Positions 7,679 through 16,608 of a DNA stretch of 52,402 nt are shown one piece after another; position 1 is the first letter of the stretch, and the number at the start of each line of letters is the position of its first letter. This DNA is from an uncultured Aquimarina sp. GTDB taxonomy: Bacteria > Bacteroidota > Bacteroidia > Flavobacteriales > Flavobacteriaceae. The position numbers were made by a program, and so were the translations under genes. Location of the stretch: assembly GCA_947503135.1 (NCBI GenBank), contig CANNCQ010000017.1, forward strand, positions 1 to 52,402. Reading direction: 5' to 3'. The notes under the pieces are model-generated. The model saw only the letters and a program-made list of their open reading frames with translations, did not search any database and was not told the DNA's origin.

Positions 7679-8185
7679 TTTCAATAAATACCAACCTACA
7701 ACGTTACATTTTTTAAACATATACTTCTTAATTCCTGGTGATAAAGTTTCTGTAAAATATGGAGTTACAAAGTGCTTTAATTCTTCTTGCAGTTCTTTAT
7801 AATTCTCTGAAATTTTTTCCATCATCCAAAAAGCACGAATACGGGTTGAAGGGATTTTATGAACGGATTCCCAAATATCCATACAATAGTTAAACAATTT
7901 ACCTTCTTGCGCTTCTGTAATTTTCATTTTTTCAAGAATTACAAAAATTTGGCGTTGATGACCATCACTTACTTTAGGCAAAACATCAATATACTGATCG
8001 ACGAAAGCCTCTATTCTAATATCATTTTTTTTAATTAAATGCCCTACAAGAAGTGCACTTCGCCAAGCGGTATTTTCATTAACCGCTAAGGATGACTCTA
8101 CAAGCTCAGAAAACATATTAGGATGCTCCATGAAATAAGCTAACATTTCGCTTTTCTTTCGATATTTACCTTCTAATATTTTCAA
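7676..8185 (-). CDS. HEAT-like alpha-helical repeat protein
   Basis: 169 residues without signal peptide or membrane segment. The sequence is a run of amphipathic helices with HEAT-like spacing (AWRSALLVGHLI, RQIFVILEKM, IRAFWMMEKISENY), so it is probably a small scaffold of helical repeats. I recall flavobacterial proteins of this kind being labelled adenylosuccinate lyase, but no lyase signature is visible. It lies just 3' of the tRNA-Ala gene on the same strand. Molecular role unknown. Confidence 0.65.
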   Translation of the reverse strand: MKILEGKYRKKSEMLAYFMEHPNMFSELVESSLAVNENTAWRSALLVGHLIKKNDIRIEAFVDQYIDVLPKVSDGHQRQIFVILEKMKITEAQEGKLFNYCMDIWESVHKIPSTRIRAFWMMEKISENYKELQEELKHFVTPYFTETLSPGIKKYMFKKCNVVGWYLLK

Positions 8186-8221
8186 TATAAAATTGATTAG
8201 TACATTTTAAACTTACTGTTG

Positions 8222-8295
8222 TGGAGAAGATGGGATTCGAACCCATGACCTCTTGACTGCCAGTCAAGCACTCTAGCCAACTGAGCTACATCCCC
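8222..8295 (-). tRNA. tRNA-Ala (GGC)
   Basis: The minus strand folds as a cloverleaf: acceptor GGGGATG, D-arm with AGCTCAGTTGG, anticodon stem CTTGA/TCAAG around loop CTGGCAG (anticodon GGC, alanine), T-arm ATGGG-TTCGAAT-CCCAT, and 3' acceptor strand CTTCTCC with discriminator A. The G3:U70 pair, the identity element of tRNA-Ala, is present. Position 6-67 is a T-T mismatch. CCA is not encoded. Confidence 0.93.
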
Positions 8296-8312
8296 TTTAT
8301 TTAAATATACAA

Positions 8313-9587
8313 TTAATAACCGTACTTAGCCCACAACTGCTTTAAATACGATCGTATATTATTCTCTTTTGCATTATTCCCTGGTTCATAAATTTGGGTA
8401 TGCTCTAATTCTTTAGGTAAAAACTCTTGATCTACAAAGTTTCCTTGGTAATCGTGAGCGTATTTATAGTCTTCTCCATAGCCCAATTCTTTCATTAATT
8501 TAGTTGGCGCATTGCGCAAATGTAAGGGTACCGACAAGTCGCCTGTTTGCTTTACTATTTGCTGTGCTTTCCCTATTGCTAAATATGAAGCATTACTTTT
8601 AGGCGAAGTAGCTAAATAAATAGCACATTGACTTAAAATAATTCTAGCCTCTGGATAACCTACCGTTGTAGCAGCCATAAATGCATTATTTGCCATTACT
8701 AAAGCTGTGGGATTCGCTAAACCGATATCTTCGGAAGCGGAAATAATCATTCGGCGTGCAATAAATTTTAAATCCTCACCCCCTTCAATCATTCGGGCCA
8801 ACCAATAAACCGCGGCATTGGGATCGGAACCCCTTACCGATTTTATAAAGGCTGAAATAATATCGTAATGCTGCTCGCCTGTTTTGTCATAGCGAGCTGG
8901 GTTTTGTTGTACCAAACTCGAAACTAAATTATTGGTAATTTTTACTGTTTCTTCGGAAACACTATTCACCACTAATTCGAAAATATTCAGTAATTTTCGA
9001 GCATCTCCTCCACTTAAACGCAGTAGCGCATCAGTCTCTAATAACTGTATATTTTTCTTTAAAAGATATTGATCCGTATTTATAGCTCGCTGTAATAAAG
9101 CCACTAAATCTTCCTTACTAAAAGGATTTAATGTGTATACTTGACACCTAGAAAGTAATGCTGGAATCACCTCAAAACTTGGATTTTCGGTAGTGGCTCC
9201 TACAAGTGTAACCCAGCCTTTTTCCACCGCACCCAAAAGCGAATCCTGTTGTGATTTACTAAAGCGATGAATTTCGTCGATAAATAAAATGGGGTTCTTA
9301 GTAGTAAATAATCCCCCTTCTTTTTTGGCTGAATTAATGATTTCACGTACATCCTTAACACCACTATTAATAGCACTTAACTGAAAAAAAGGTCGGCCCG
9401 ATGTTGCTGCAATTATATTGGCTAAAGTTGTTTTTCCTACTCCAGGAGGCCCCCAAAGTAATAAAGATGGAATCATCCCTTTTTTTATCTGAAAAGCCAA
9501 CGCTCCTTTTTCGCCTACTAAATGTTCTTGACTTAGATAATCTTCTAATGTTTTAGGTCGGATGCGCTCTGCTAAGGGTGTATTCAT
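8313..9587 (-). CDS. rarA: Replication-associated recombination protein A (RarA/MgsA), AAA+ ATPase
   Basis: 424 residues, the usual length for RarA. The order is an N-terminal [16 protein letters not shown], Walker A GPPGVGKT (46-53), Walker B with FIDEIH (102-107), sensor 1 GATTENPSF, sensor 2 in [11 protein letters not shown], then the C-terminal tetramerisation region ([27 protein letters not shown]). It is a clamp-loader-like ATPase that acts at stalled replication forks. It stands alone between tRNA-Ala and a divergent rhomboid gene. A -7 box at 9592-9599 lies so close that the transcript may be leaderless. Confidence 0.95.
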   Translation of the reverse strand: MNTPLAERIRPKTLEDYLSQEHLVGEKGALAFQIKKGMIPSLLLWGPPGVGKTTLANIIAATSGRPFFQLSAINSGVKDVREIINSAKKEGGLFTTKNPILFIDEIHRFSKSQQDSLLGAVEKGWVTLVGATTENPSFEVIPALLSRCQVYTLNPFSKEDLVALLQRAINTDQYLLKKNIQLLETDALLRLSGGDARKLLNIFELVVNSVSEETVKITNNLVSSLVQQNPARYDKTGEQHYDIISAFIKSVRGSDPNAAVYWLARMIEGGEDLKFIARRMIISASEDIGLANPTALVMANNAFMAATTVGYPEARIILSQCAIYLATSPKSNASYLAIGKAQQIVKQTGDLSVPLHLRNAPTKLMKELGYGEDYKYAHDYQGNFVDQEFLPKELEHTQIYEPGNNAKENNIRSYLKQLWAKYGY

Positions 9588-9591
9588 GGTG

Positions 9592-9599
9592 CAAAAATA
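9592..9599 (-). promoter_or_regulatory. -7 box TATTTTTG abutting the rarA start
   Basis: The minus strand reads TATTTTTG four bases before the rarA ATG (9587-9585). With the usual distance from box to transcript start, transcription would begin at or next to the ATG, implying a leaderless or nearly leaderless mRNA. Confidence 0.45.
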
Positions 9600-9682
9600 A
9601 TTTAATTCCTTAATTTGAATCTTCTATTGTGACAAAACTTCAGTAGAGTAAGCTTTGGAGCAATAGTTGACTATTTAATAGT

Positions 9683-10501
9683 ATGATTGAGCGTTCACAT
9701 TTTCCGTTTAAATACCACATGTTATTATATCCAATAGCAATGGTGTTAACGATTTGGATAGTCTATTGGTTAGAAATTCAATGGGATGCTGATTTTGCGC
9801 GTTGGGGTGTGTTACCTAGAACAAACATTGGCTTAAGAGGCGTTTTTTTTTCGCCCTTTATTCATGGGGATGGATTACACCTTTTACACAACTCCTTACC
9901 CCTATTAGTATTAAGCACCGCATTATTCTATTTTTATGATGCCATATCCTTTAAAGTGCTAATATACGGCACTCTCGTTACGGGTCTCTTAACCTGGATT
10001 ATAGGGAGAGAATCGTACCACATTGGCGCTAGTGGAGTTATTTATATGTTATTTGGTTTTTTAAGTTTAAAAGGCTTAATCAGTAAACATTTCAGGCTTT
10101 TAGCGCTTTCTTTTTTTGTAGTATTTACTTATGGTAGTTTAGTATGGTACATAGCACCAATAGAACATAAAATTTCATGGGAGGGGCACCTCAGCGGACT
10201 AGTAACTGGTATGTTATTTGCTTTTTTATTTAAAAGAAAAATAGCTAAAAAACCAAAGTATCAATGGGAAGATCCTGAATATGTTCCCGACGAAGACGAT
10301 GAATTTATGAAATGTTTTGACATGCACGGGAATTTTACCGCTACAAGCGATCGCATTGCCATTGAAAATGCAGCTAAAGAAAAATTAGAGGAAGAAGAAA
10401 AACAGAAACATATTAGCAACACTCTAAGTCACCCCATCAGATTAATTTATCATCATACCTCGTCAAAAAACAAAACCAAAGGCCTAAAGCGAAAATATTA
10501 A
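9683..10501 (+). CDS. Rhomboid-family intramembrane serine protease
   Basis: 272 residues with about six membrane helices. It has HLLHN (66-70) at the conserved HxxxN-like site, catalytic GASG with S117, and catalytic H169 in WEGHLSG. The catalytic dyad is therefore complete. The cytoplasmic tail (about 185-272) is long and charged (EEEEKQK; ends KGLKRKY). Rhomboids cleave membrane proteins within the bilayer; the substrate is unknown. It is transcribed divergently from rarA and convergently with the thioredoxin-like gene, with a 5-base gap between stops. Confidence 0.9.
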   Translation: MIERSHFPFKYHMLLYPIAMVLTIWIVYWLEIQWDADFARWGVLPRTNIGLRGVFFSPFIHGDGLHLLHNSLPLLVLSTALFYFYDAISFKVLIYGTLVTGLLTWIIGRESYHIGASGVIYMLFGFLSLKGLISKHFRLLALSFFVVFTYGSLVWYIAPIEHKISWEGHLSGLVTGMLFAFLFKRKIAKKPKYQWEDPEYVPDEDDEFMKCFDMHGNFTATSDRIAIENAAKEKLEEEEKQKHISNTLSHPIRLIYHHTSSKNKTKGLKRKY

Positions 10502-10506
10502 TTACC

Positions 10507-11040
10507 TTAAAAAGTGCCTTTAAAAGTTTTTTGATAGTCTGTAAACTGTTCTTGACTTGTAATTTGTTTATAGTAATCGGAACCTACAACTTTCAAATAA
10601 ATTTCCAACTCCTTAGGCTTGTAATATCCTGTTACAGGAAAAATCATATTAGCGTCTTCATCAAAAAAAACCATACTAGGATATCCTGAAATTTTTAATG
10701 AATTTGCAAAAATATGTTGCGAATTTCTACCACGAGCACCTTCTTTATAACCCGGATTTGTAAACATATGCCCTTTATATTCGAACTCGTCATTCCCTTC
10801 GGCGTTAAACTTAACCGCATAAAAATTAGCGTTTACATACTTTACCACATCGGCATTATGAAAAGTGTTTTTATCTAATAACTTACAAGGGCCACACCAA
10901 TTGGTATATACATCCATAAATATTTTCTTAGGACTTTCTTTTTGCGCCGCTAAGGCATCGGACATACTCATCCAATTAATTTCTTGAGCCGAAATTGATG
11001 TTGCTACAAAAGCCAGTAACAATAAAACTAATTTTTTCAT
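10507..11040 (-). CDS. Secreted thioredoxin-like protein with WCGPC
   Basis: 177 residues. The signal peptide (KKLVLLLLAFVATSISAQ) is followed by a thioredoxin fold with the redox motif WCGPC (C49, C52) and YPSMVFFDED, which supplies the cis-proline loop. It resembles the thioredoxin_7/DUF255-like periplasmic group, expected to reduce or isomerise disulfides in the periplasm. An insert, FTNPGYKEGARGRNSQ, lies between the active site and the cis-Pro. It sits downstream of the peptide transporter's divergent locus and shows no operon partner. Confidence 0.85.
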   Translation of the reverse strand: MKKLVLLLLAFVATSISAQEINWMSMSDALAAQKESPKKIFMDVYTNWCGPCKLLDKNTFHNADVVKYVNANFYAVKFNAEGNDEFEYKGHMFTNPGYKEGARGRNSQHIFANSLKISGYPSMVFFDEDANMIFPVTGYYKPKELEIYLKVVGSDYYKQITSQEQFTDYQKTFKGTF

Positions 11041-11089
11041 ATTATAAATTTAAGAAGTAAGTCTCAAAAAGCATTCCCTTATTACGCTT

Positions 11090-12856
11090 TTAACGTATGC
11101 CGTGCATTAATTTTTTTAGTAATGGATTTAATAAGCCTACCAAAACACCCGCTCCAATGGGTACAATTGTAAAGATTAAAAAGAAAGTCGTCATATCGTA
11201 TTCCGAAGTAACCGATTCAATCATCCCGCCTAATGAACCTGCCAATTTGTTTCCAATAGCAATAGCTAAGTACCACATACCAAACATAAAACCTATCATA
11301 CGTGCGGGCACCAATTTACTTACTTGCGATAAGCCTACAGGCGATAAGCATAGTTCTCCAAGGGTGTGAAAAAAATAGGCTGCAATTAACCAAAACATAC
11401 TTATAGAAGCTGTTTTTGCACCTTGAGGTATTGACATTGCACCAAATGCAAGAAACCCAAATCCGACACCCAATAAAACTAAGCCAAACGCATATTTATA
11501 TGCAGAACTAGGATTGTATTTACTTTCCCACCATTTAGAAAAATATGGGGCAAAAGCAATTATAAAGAATGAATTTAAAATATTAAACCAAGAAACTTTG
11601 ACTTGAGTTTCTATCGAAAAGAATTCTTCTTTCAGCATCCAAATTGCAACAATCCACAAAGATAAAAACGTAACAGCCAAAATGATATTTGATCCTAATA
11701 TTTTGTTTTTTGTTTGGCTGTAAAGTTTTAGCAACACATAGGTAAGTATTGCTAAAGGTGTAAGTGTTAAAATAGCATTTACAATTTTGTAGGTTATTGC
11801 TAACCCTCCGCTTAAATTTCTATTGGTGAAATCTCGGGCAAAAATAACTAATGAACTTGCTGCTTGTTCAAATGCTGCCCAAAAAAAGACCGTAAATACT
11901 GCAAAAATCACCAATGCAATCATTCGATCTCTGATAATATTTTGATATCTTATAATTCTAGAGATAACTAAACCTAAAAAAGCAATTAATGCCAAAATAA
12001 CAATTTGTAATGAACTTGATAACTCACTCCCGAAAATAGCAATATTTTCAGGAAGTAGATTAATACCAGCTATTTTTGAAGAAGGATCATTAAGCAAAAA
12101 AAGTAATCCAATTGTAGCTGTAAAAAAAATCAAACCTTTGTCTTTTAAAGTAAACGGATTAGAATTCTCACTAGTCTGTTTATTCTTTTCTAGTTTATCA
12201 TTGTTCGGCACAGCTCCAATTTCACCAAATAAAGATTTAGCAAGCCAAAATTGAAACGTACCTAAAAGCATAAAAATTCCAGCTAATCCAAAACCATAAG
12301 CCCATCCTTTTGTCTCTGCTAAATAACCACAAATTAATATTCCAAAAAAAGCCCCCGCATTAACTCCCATATAAAAAATAGTGTATGCTCCGTCTTTTTT
12401 CTGTGGCACTTTCTCATATATTTCGGAAACTATAGAGGTCATATTTGGTTTAAAAAAACCTGTCCCTATAACCAACAGCGCCAAACCTACATAAAGTGAA
12501 ATTTCAGTTTCAAAAGCCATAGACACATGACCTAGTGTCATTACAATAGCACCTATAACTACCGCCCAACGATACCCAGTTAACTTATCAGCTATTATTC
12601 CCCCTAAAATTGGGGTTAAATAAAGTAACCCCGCATACGTTCCAAATAGAGCTCCGGCATTTTCTGCAGACCACCCCCAACCAGGAAAATTAACTGTGTC
12701 ACTAGTCAAAATAGCCGTAGTGAGAAAGTTTACCAAAAGAACCCTCATCCCATAAAACGAAAAACGTTCCCACATTTCAGTAAAAAACAATACAAATAAG
12801 CCCGAAGGATGCCCCAACACTAATTTTTGATTTGCTTCTGAACCTCCATACAACAT
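11090..12856 (-). CDS. Proton-dependent oligopeptide transporter (POT/PTR2 family)
   Basis: 588 residues, 12-14 membrane helices. The POT signature is at the N-terminus: FFTEMWERFSFYGMR (24-38), including the ExxER proton-coupling motif (E27, E30, R31). The second PTR2 signature, around FYMGVNAGAFFGILICGYLAE, is also present. It is expected to import di- and tripeptides with protons across the inner membrane. It is divergent from HMG-CoA reductase and is a single-gene unit. Confidence 0.92.
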   Translation of the reverse strand: MLYGGSEANQKLVLGHPSGLFVLFFTEMWERFSFYGMRVLLVNFLTTAILTSDTVNFPGWGWSAENAGALFGTYAGLLYLTPILGGIIADKLTGYRWAVVIGAIVMTLGHVSMAFETEISLYVGLALLVIGTGFFKPNMTSIVSEIYEKVPQKKDGAYTIFYMGVNAGAFFGILICGYLAETKGWAYGFGLAGIFMLLGTFQFWLAKSLFGEIGAVPNNDKLEKNKQTSENSNPFTLKDKGLIFFTATIGLLFLLNDPSSKIAGINLLPENIAIFGSELSSSLQIVILALIAFLGLVISRIIRYQNIIRDRMIALVIFAVFTVFFWAAFEQAASSLVIFARDFTNRNLSGGLAITYKIVNAILTLTPLAILTYVLLKLYSQTKNKILGSNIILAVTFLSLWIVAIWMLKEEFFSIETQVKVSWFNILNSFFIIAFAPYFSKWWESKYNPSSAYKYAFGLVLLGVGFGFLAFGAMSIPQGAKTASISMFWLIAAYFFHTLGELCLSPVGLSQVSKLVPARMIGFMFGMWYLAIAIGNKLAGSLGGMIESVTSEYDMTTFFLIFTIVPIGAGVLVGLLNPLLKKLMHGIR

Positions 12857-12953
12857 ATAAAACTGATTTTTTTGAAAGTGAAATTTACAAAATTGAATTC
12901 ATAAAGTAGTTGTAATTCGCAAAACCTCACTCGTTTTTCACAATTTGTTCCTA

Positions 12954-12961
12954 TATATTTG
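12954..12961 (+). promoter_or_regulatory. -7 box TATATTTG before HMG-CoA reductase
   Basis: TATATTTG fits TAnnTTTG and lies 20 bases upstream of the ATG at 12982. No TTG at the standard spacing was found. Confidence 0.5.
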
Positions 12962-12981
12962 TAATTAAACACTACAACCTT

Positions 12982-14298
12982 ATGATTTCTCAAATTACTG
13001 GATTTTCCAAATTAAGTAAAGAAGAAAAAATTGACTGGCTTACTAAGCATCATTTCAGCGAAAGCGAAAAAGCTAAAGAAATTTTATTAAACTACTGGAA
13101 TACCGATAAAAAACTACAACAACTGCATGAGGAATTTGCCGAAAATACGCTTAGTAATTTTTATTTACCCTTTAGTATAGCTCCTAATTTCACTATAAAC
13201 AACAAAGGCTACACTATACCTATGACTATTGAGGAAAGCTCGGTAGTGGCTGCTGCTAGTAATGCTGCTAAATTTTGGAATAAACGTGGCGGCTTTAAGG
13301 CTACGGTTATTAATACCGAAAAAATAGGTCAGGTTCATTTTAGTTTTGCTGGAAATTTGGAGAAATTAACCTCTTTTTTCACTGCTATTAAACCCAAATT
13401 ATTGGCCAGTGTTAACGCTATTGAAGCTAACATGAAAAAAAGAGGCGGTGGAGTGTTAGATATTACGCTTCGAGATAAAACTAATGCCATACCAAACTAT
13501 TTTCAATTGCACTGTACTTTTGAAACGGTTGATGCCATGGGGGCGAATTTCATAAACACTTGCTTAGAGCAATTTGCACAAGTTTTGCAAGAAGAGGCTT
13601 TTAACTATATGCCTTTTTCTGATGATGAAAAAGCTATAGAAATCATTATGAGTATTCTTTCGAACTATGTGCCCAATTGTGTTGTAAGAGCCGAGGTTTC
13701 GTGTCCTATTAGCGAATTACCAAATACCGATCAACTTTCGTCTACCGCATATGCGGACAAATTTGTTAGAGCATTAACTATTGCCCAAAAAGAGCCTTAC
13801 CGTGCTGTAACACATAACAAAGGGATTATGAATGGCATTGATGCTGTGGTACTTGCTACAGGTAATGATTTTAGAGCCATTGAAGCTGGAGCACATGCCT
13901 ATGCTGCTAAGGACGGGCAATATAGTAGCCTTACACATGCTTTTATAAAAAACAACACACTTACTTACTACATAGAAATACCTTTAGCTGTAGGTACTGT
14001 TGGTGGGTTAACTAGTTTACACCCTATGGTTAAACTTGCTTTACAAATACTTGGAAACCCCAATGCAAAAGAGTTAATGCAAATTATTGCTGTTGCTGGT
14101 TTGGCTCAAAATTTTGGTGCTGTAAATTCATTAATTACTACAGGCATTCAAAAAGGGCACATGAAAATGCATTTATTAAATATTTTAAATCAACATCAGG
14201 CTACCAAAACAGAAAAAGAACAAATTGTAAAGTTCTTTACTAAAAACACAGTTACTCATAGTGAAGTACTAAATCAACTAGCACTAATACGCGCTTAA
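12982..14298 (+). CDS. mvaA: Hydroxymethylglutaryl-CoA reductase, class II
   Basis: 438 residues, the size of bacterial class II enzymes. It shows the catalytic Glu in IEESSVVAAAS (E84/E85), DAMGANFINT (184-193), Lys and Asp around HNKGIMNGIDAV (K280, D287), TGNDFRAIEAGAHAYA (293-308), and the flap histidine in KGHMKMH (H393). It reduces HMG-CoA to mevalonate (or the reverse), the committed step of the mevalonate route to isoprenoids. Its TAA shares a base with the ATG of the GHMP kinase that follows, so the two are coupled. Later pathway genes lie at 39.8-42.8 kb. Confidence 0.95.
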   Translation: MISQITGFSKLSKEEKIDWLTKHHFSESEKAKEILLNYWNTDKKLQQLHEEFAENTLSNFYLPFSIAPNFTINNKGYTIPMTIEESSVVAAASNAAKFWNKRGGFKATVINTEKIGQVHFSFAGNLEKLTSFFTAIKPKLLASVNAIEANMKKRGGGVLDITLRDKTNAIPNYFQLHCTFETVDAMGANFINTCLEQFAQVLQEEAFNYMPFSDDEKAIEIIMSILSNYVPNCVVRAEVSCPISELPNTDQLSSTAYADKFVRALTIAQKEPYRAVTHNKGIMNGIDAVVLATGNDFRAIEAGAHAYAAKDGQYSSLTHAFIKNNTLTYYIEIPLAVGTVGGLTSLHPMVKLALQILGNPNAKELMQIIAVAGLAQNFGAVNSLITTGIQKGHMKMHLLNILNQHQATKTEKEQIVKFFTKNTVTHSEVLNQLALIRA

Positions 14299-15221
14299 TG
14301 GAAAAATTTTACAGTAATGGCAAATTATTAATTACAGGGGAATACTTAATTCTTGATGGTGCTATAGGCTTGGGTTTACCTACTCAAAAAGGGCAGTCAC
14401 TTACCGTAGAAACAAACCAAACCAAACAATTGAAATGGGAGAGTTTTGATTGTCATCAAAAAAGTTGGTACAATACACAAATCGCTGTTTCTGAGTTTAT
14501 GAAGGCTGAAGCTCCTGTAGGAAACTCTAAATTCGACACTACCCTTTTCAAAATTTTATGGCACGCTCAGCAATTAAACAATTTATTCTTAAATTCTGAT
14601 TTAGGTTACTCCATAAAAACACAATTAACTTTTGAGCGTCTTTGGGGACTTGGAACCTCATCTACTCTAATAAACAACATTGCCAATTGGGCGCAAATTA
14701 ACCCATTTGAATTACTTAATTTAAGCTTTGGAGGTAGCGGCTATGATATTGCTTGTGCTAAAACAAATACTCCAATACATTATCAAAAAACAGCAACTAG
14801 TACAACTCCCCAAATAACTTCTGTTATTTTTGACCCGCCTTTTAAAAATCAAATTTTCTTTATTTATTTAAATGAAAAAAAGGACAGTAAAGAGGCCATT
14901 AACAATTACAGAGCCTTACTGAAGAAAGATATTGAACCAACAATTGAAAAAATAAATACGCTGACCAACAAAATAACTAATTGTAAGATCTTTGAACAGT
15001 TTGAGGAGCTAATTTTGGAACACGAAGCAATACTCTCTTCTCTTTTAAAAACCCCTACAGTAAAACAAACACGATTTCCCGATTTTAAGGGTGCCATAAA
15101 AAGTTTAGGTGGATGGGGTGGAGACTTTGTATTAGCTACGGGTAAAAAAGCAGAAATGACCTACTTTAAACAAAAAGGATATACCACAATTATACCATTT
15201 GATGATATGATTCTTAAATAA
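14298..15221 (+). CDS. GYDIA-family GHMP kinase, candidate mevalonate-pathway kinase
   Basis: 307 residues. It begins with FYSNGKLLITGEYLILDGAIGLG, typical of mevalonate and phosphomevalonate kinases, has the ATP-loop variant GLGTSS (117-122) and the family-naming motif GSGYDIACA (147-154), and ends with a GGWGGDF glycine loop. It overlaps the HMG-CoA reductase gene by one base. I infer phosphorylation of mevalonate or phosphomevalonate; with a mevalonate-kinase-like gene and a decarboxylase elsewhere in the window, phosphomevalonate kinase is the unfilled step. The exact substrate is not shown by sequence. Confidence 0.85.
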   Translation: MEKFYSNGKLLITGEYLILDGAIGLGLPTQKGQSLTVETNQTKQLKWESFDCHQKSWYNTQIAVSEFMKAEAPVGNSKFDTTLFKILWHAQQLNNLFLNSDLGYSIKTQLTFERLWGLGTSSTLINNIANWAQINPFELLNLSFGGSGYDIACAKTNTPIHYQKTATSTTPQITSVIFDPPFKNQIFFIYLNEKKDSKEAINNYRALLKKDIEPTIEKINTLTNKITNCKIFEQFEELILEHEAILSSLLKTPTVKQTRFPDFKGAIKSLGGWGGDFVLATGKKAEMTYFKQKGYTTIIPFDDMILK

Positions 15222-15369
15222 GTGTATTGCGTTAGCGTTATGCTTTCGCAAAAAACCTACTTTATAACGAATACATTATGAATCCCTTAAAATAAAAGGC
15301 TTTTTAATGCATTTATAAAAAAAATATTGACATTTGTTTTTTTTACATAAAAACAATACAACAAATAAT

Positions 15370-15377
15370 TACCTTTG
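15370..15377 (+). promoter_or_regulatory. -7 box TACCTTTG of a candidate small RNA
   Basis: TACCTTTG matches TAnnTTTG. The predicted start near 15382 coincides with the first structured bases, and no gene starts within 190 bases downstream. Confidence 0.45.
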
Positions 15378-15381
15378 TAAG

Positions 15382-15507
15382 GTACTTCGGTACAATTTCA
15401 TAATTAAGCTCTGTATGCACCCTGAGCAAGTGTATACATTAAGGAGTTTAGTTTTTTGATTAGTTGTTATTCCAGGCAGCGTGATTTCTGCCTGGATTTT
15501 TTTTCTA
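15382..15507 (+). ncRNA. Candidate structured RNA, 6S-like
   Basis: This stretch of about 125 bases between a -7 box and a strong terminator has no coding frame. It can form an apical stem TGTATGCAC/GTGTATACA (15412-15420 with 15430-15438, 9-base loop), extended by CTC/GAG. A large A/U-rich internal bubble follows, then a closing stem ACAATT/AGTTGT (15392-15397 with 15462-15467), which competes with a GTAC-TTCG-GTAC tetraloop hairpin at 15382-15393. A closing helix, big open bubble, apical helix and terminator recall 6S RNA, and a Bacteroidota 6S-Flavo family is known. Length fits; identity is unproven. The remaining 15222-15381 bases hold nothing else recognised. Confidence 0.45.
15471..15504 (+). 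terminator. Rho-independent terminator of the candidate RNA
   Basis: Nine perfect base pairs, TCCAGGCAG with CTGCCTGGA around an 8-base loop, are followed by eight or more T. It lies upstream of galM, so galM either has its own promoter or depends on read-through. Confidence 0.85.
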
Positions 15508-15569
15508 CACAAATCACTTCACTTACATTTCAAAAAACATTACTTTTAAATTCTTTATTAGATTTTAAA

Positions 15570-16601
15570 ATGATTACATCACAACAATTTGGGACTACCC
15601 AAAACGGCATTGAAATAACTAAGTTTATCTTAAGAAACAACAACGATTTCGAGGTTCACTTACTAAGTTACGGACTCGCGATTCAAAAAATACTATACCC
15701 TACCAATAAAGCTAATAAACAAGATATTGTTTTAGGGTTTGATAGCCTTAAAACCTATGAAGATCACCCTTTATTTATTGGCTGTATTGTTGGAAGAAAC
15801 GCCAACAGGCTTTCAAGCGGAAGTATTATTATTGACAACGAAGAAATACAGCTATCTCAGAACGAAGGCAACAATCAACTGCACGGTGGCCACAAAGGTT
15901 TTGATAAGCAAGTTTGGGACTGTGAAATTGTAGATACTAGAGTAAAGGCAACTTACGTTAGCCCTGACAAAGAGGAAGGATTCCCTGGAAAGGTAACTAC
16001 GACTATCTTTTTTGAATTAACTGAAGACAATAAACTGAAGATTGACATTGATGCCACAACAAATAAAACTACTGTAGTAAACTTAACGCGTCACGATTAT
16101 TTTAATTTGAAAAACGGAGGGGTTTCCGACATTAAATCACATCAAATTCAAATTAATGCAGATGCTTATACTCCTACTGATAGCGAAAGTTTAGTAACTG
16201 GAGATCTACTACCGATTAACAATCATCCTGCTTTCGATTTAAGAAAACCTGTAACTATTCAGGATAATCTTACTAAATACAACAAGGAGCTCCCAAAAGG
16301 CTATGATCATAATTTTAGTGTTAATAAAACCGAAACATTAAAAAGTGTCGCCATAGCTACCGAAACTGAAAGCGGAAGACAGGTAGAGATATTGAGTACT
16401 CAACCTGGTGTACAATTTTATACCGGAGGGCATATTACTGATATTGAAGGCAAAAACAATACGCTTTATAAAGCTTTTCATGGATTTTGTTTAGAAACAC
16501 AGCATTTTCCAGACGCAACAAAACATGATCACTTTAGCAGTACAATAATTACTCCTGAAAAACCATACTCTCAACATATCGTATATAAATTTAAAGCTTA
16601 A
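15570..16601 (+). CDS. galM: Aldose 1-epimerase (galactose mutarotase)
   Basis: 343 residues from ATG 15570; the frame extends upstream to 15456, but that part overlaps the terminator and does not resemble the family. It carries GRNANRLSSG, NQLHGGHKGFDK with an active-site His, VNLTRHDYFNL with the second catalytic His, and the catalytic base Glu in FCLETQHFPD. It interconverts alpha and beta anomers of aldoses. galE follows 7 bases later, making a galactose/Leloir-type pair. Confidence 0.93.
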   Translation: MITSQQFGTTQNGIEITKFILRNNNDFEVHLLSYGLAIQKILYPTNKANKQDIVLGFDSLKTYEDHPLFIGCIVGRNANRLSSGSIIIDNEEIQLSQNEGNNQLHGGHKGFDKQVWDCEIVDTRVKATYVSPDKEEGFPGKVTTTIFFELTEDNKLKIDIDATTNKTTVVNLTRHDYFNLKNGGVSDIKSHQIQINADAYTPTDSESLVTGDLLPINNHPAFDLRKPVTIQDNLTKYNKELPKGYDHNFSVNKTETLKSVAIATETESGRQVEILSTQPGVQFYTGGHITDIEGKNNTLYKAFHGFCLETQHFPDATKHDHFSSTIITPEKPYSQHIVYKFKA

Positions 16602-16608
16602 TTATTTT

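Noticed and set aside
1..8300. Insertion sequence, integrase or CRISPR array in the accessory block
   Set aside because: No transposase or integrase motifs, no terminal inverted repeats and no regularly spaced repeats were seen.
15456..15569. Longer start for galM at 15456
   Set aside because: The extra 38 codons run through the terminator stem at 15471-15504 and do not resemble aldose epimerases; ATG 15570 gives the family start.
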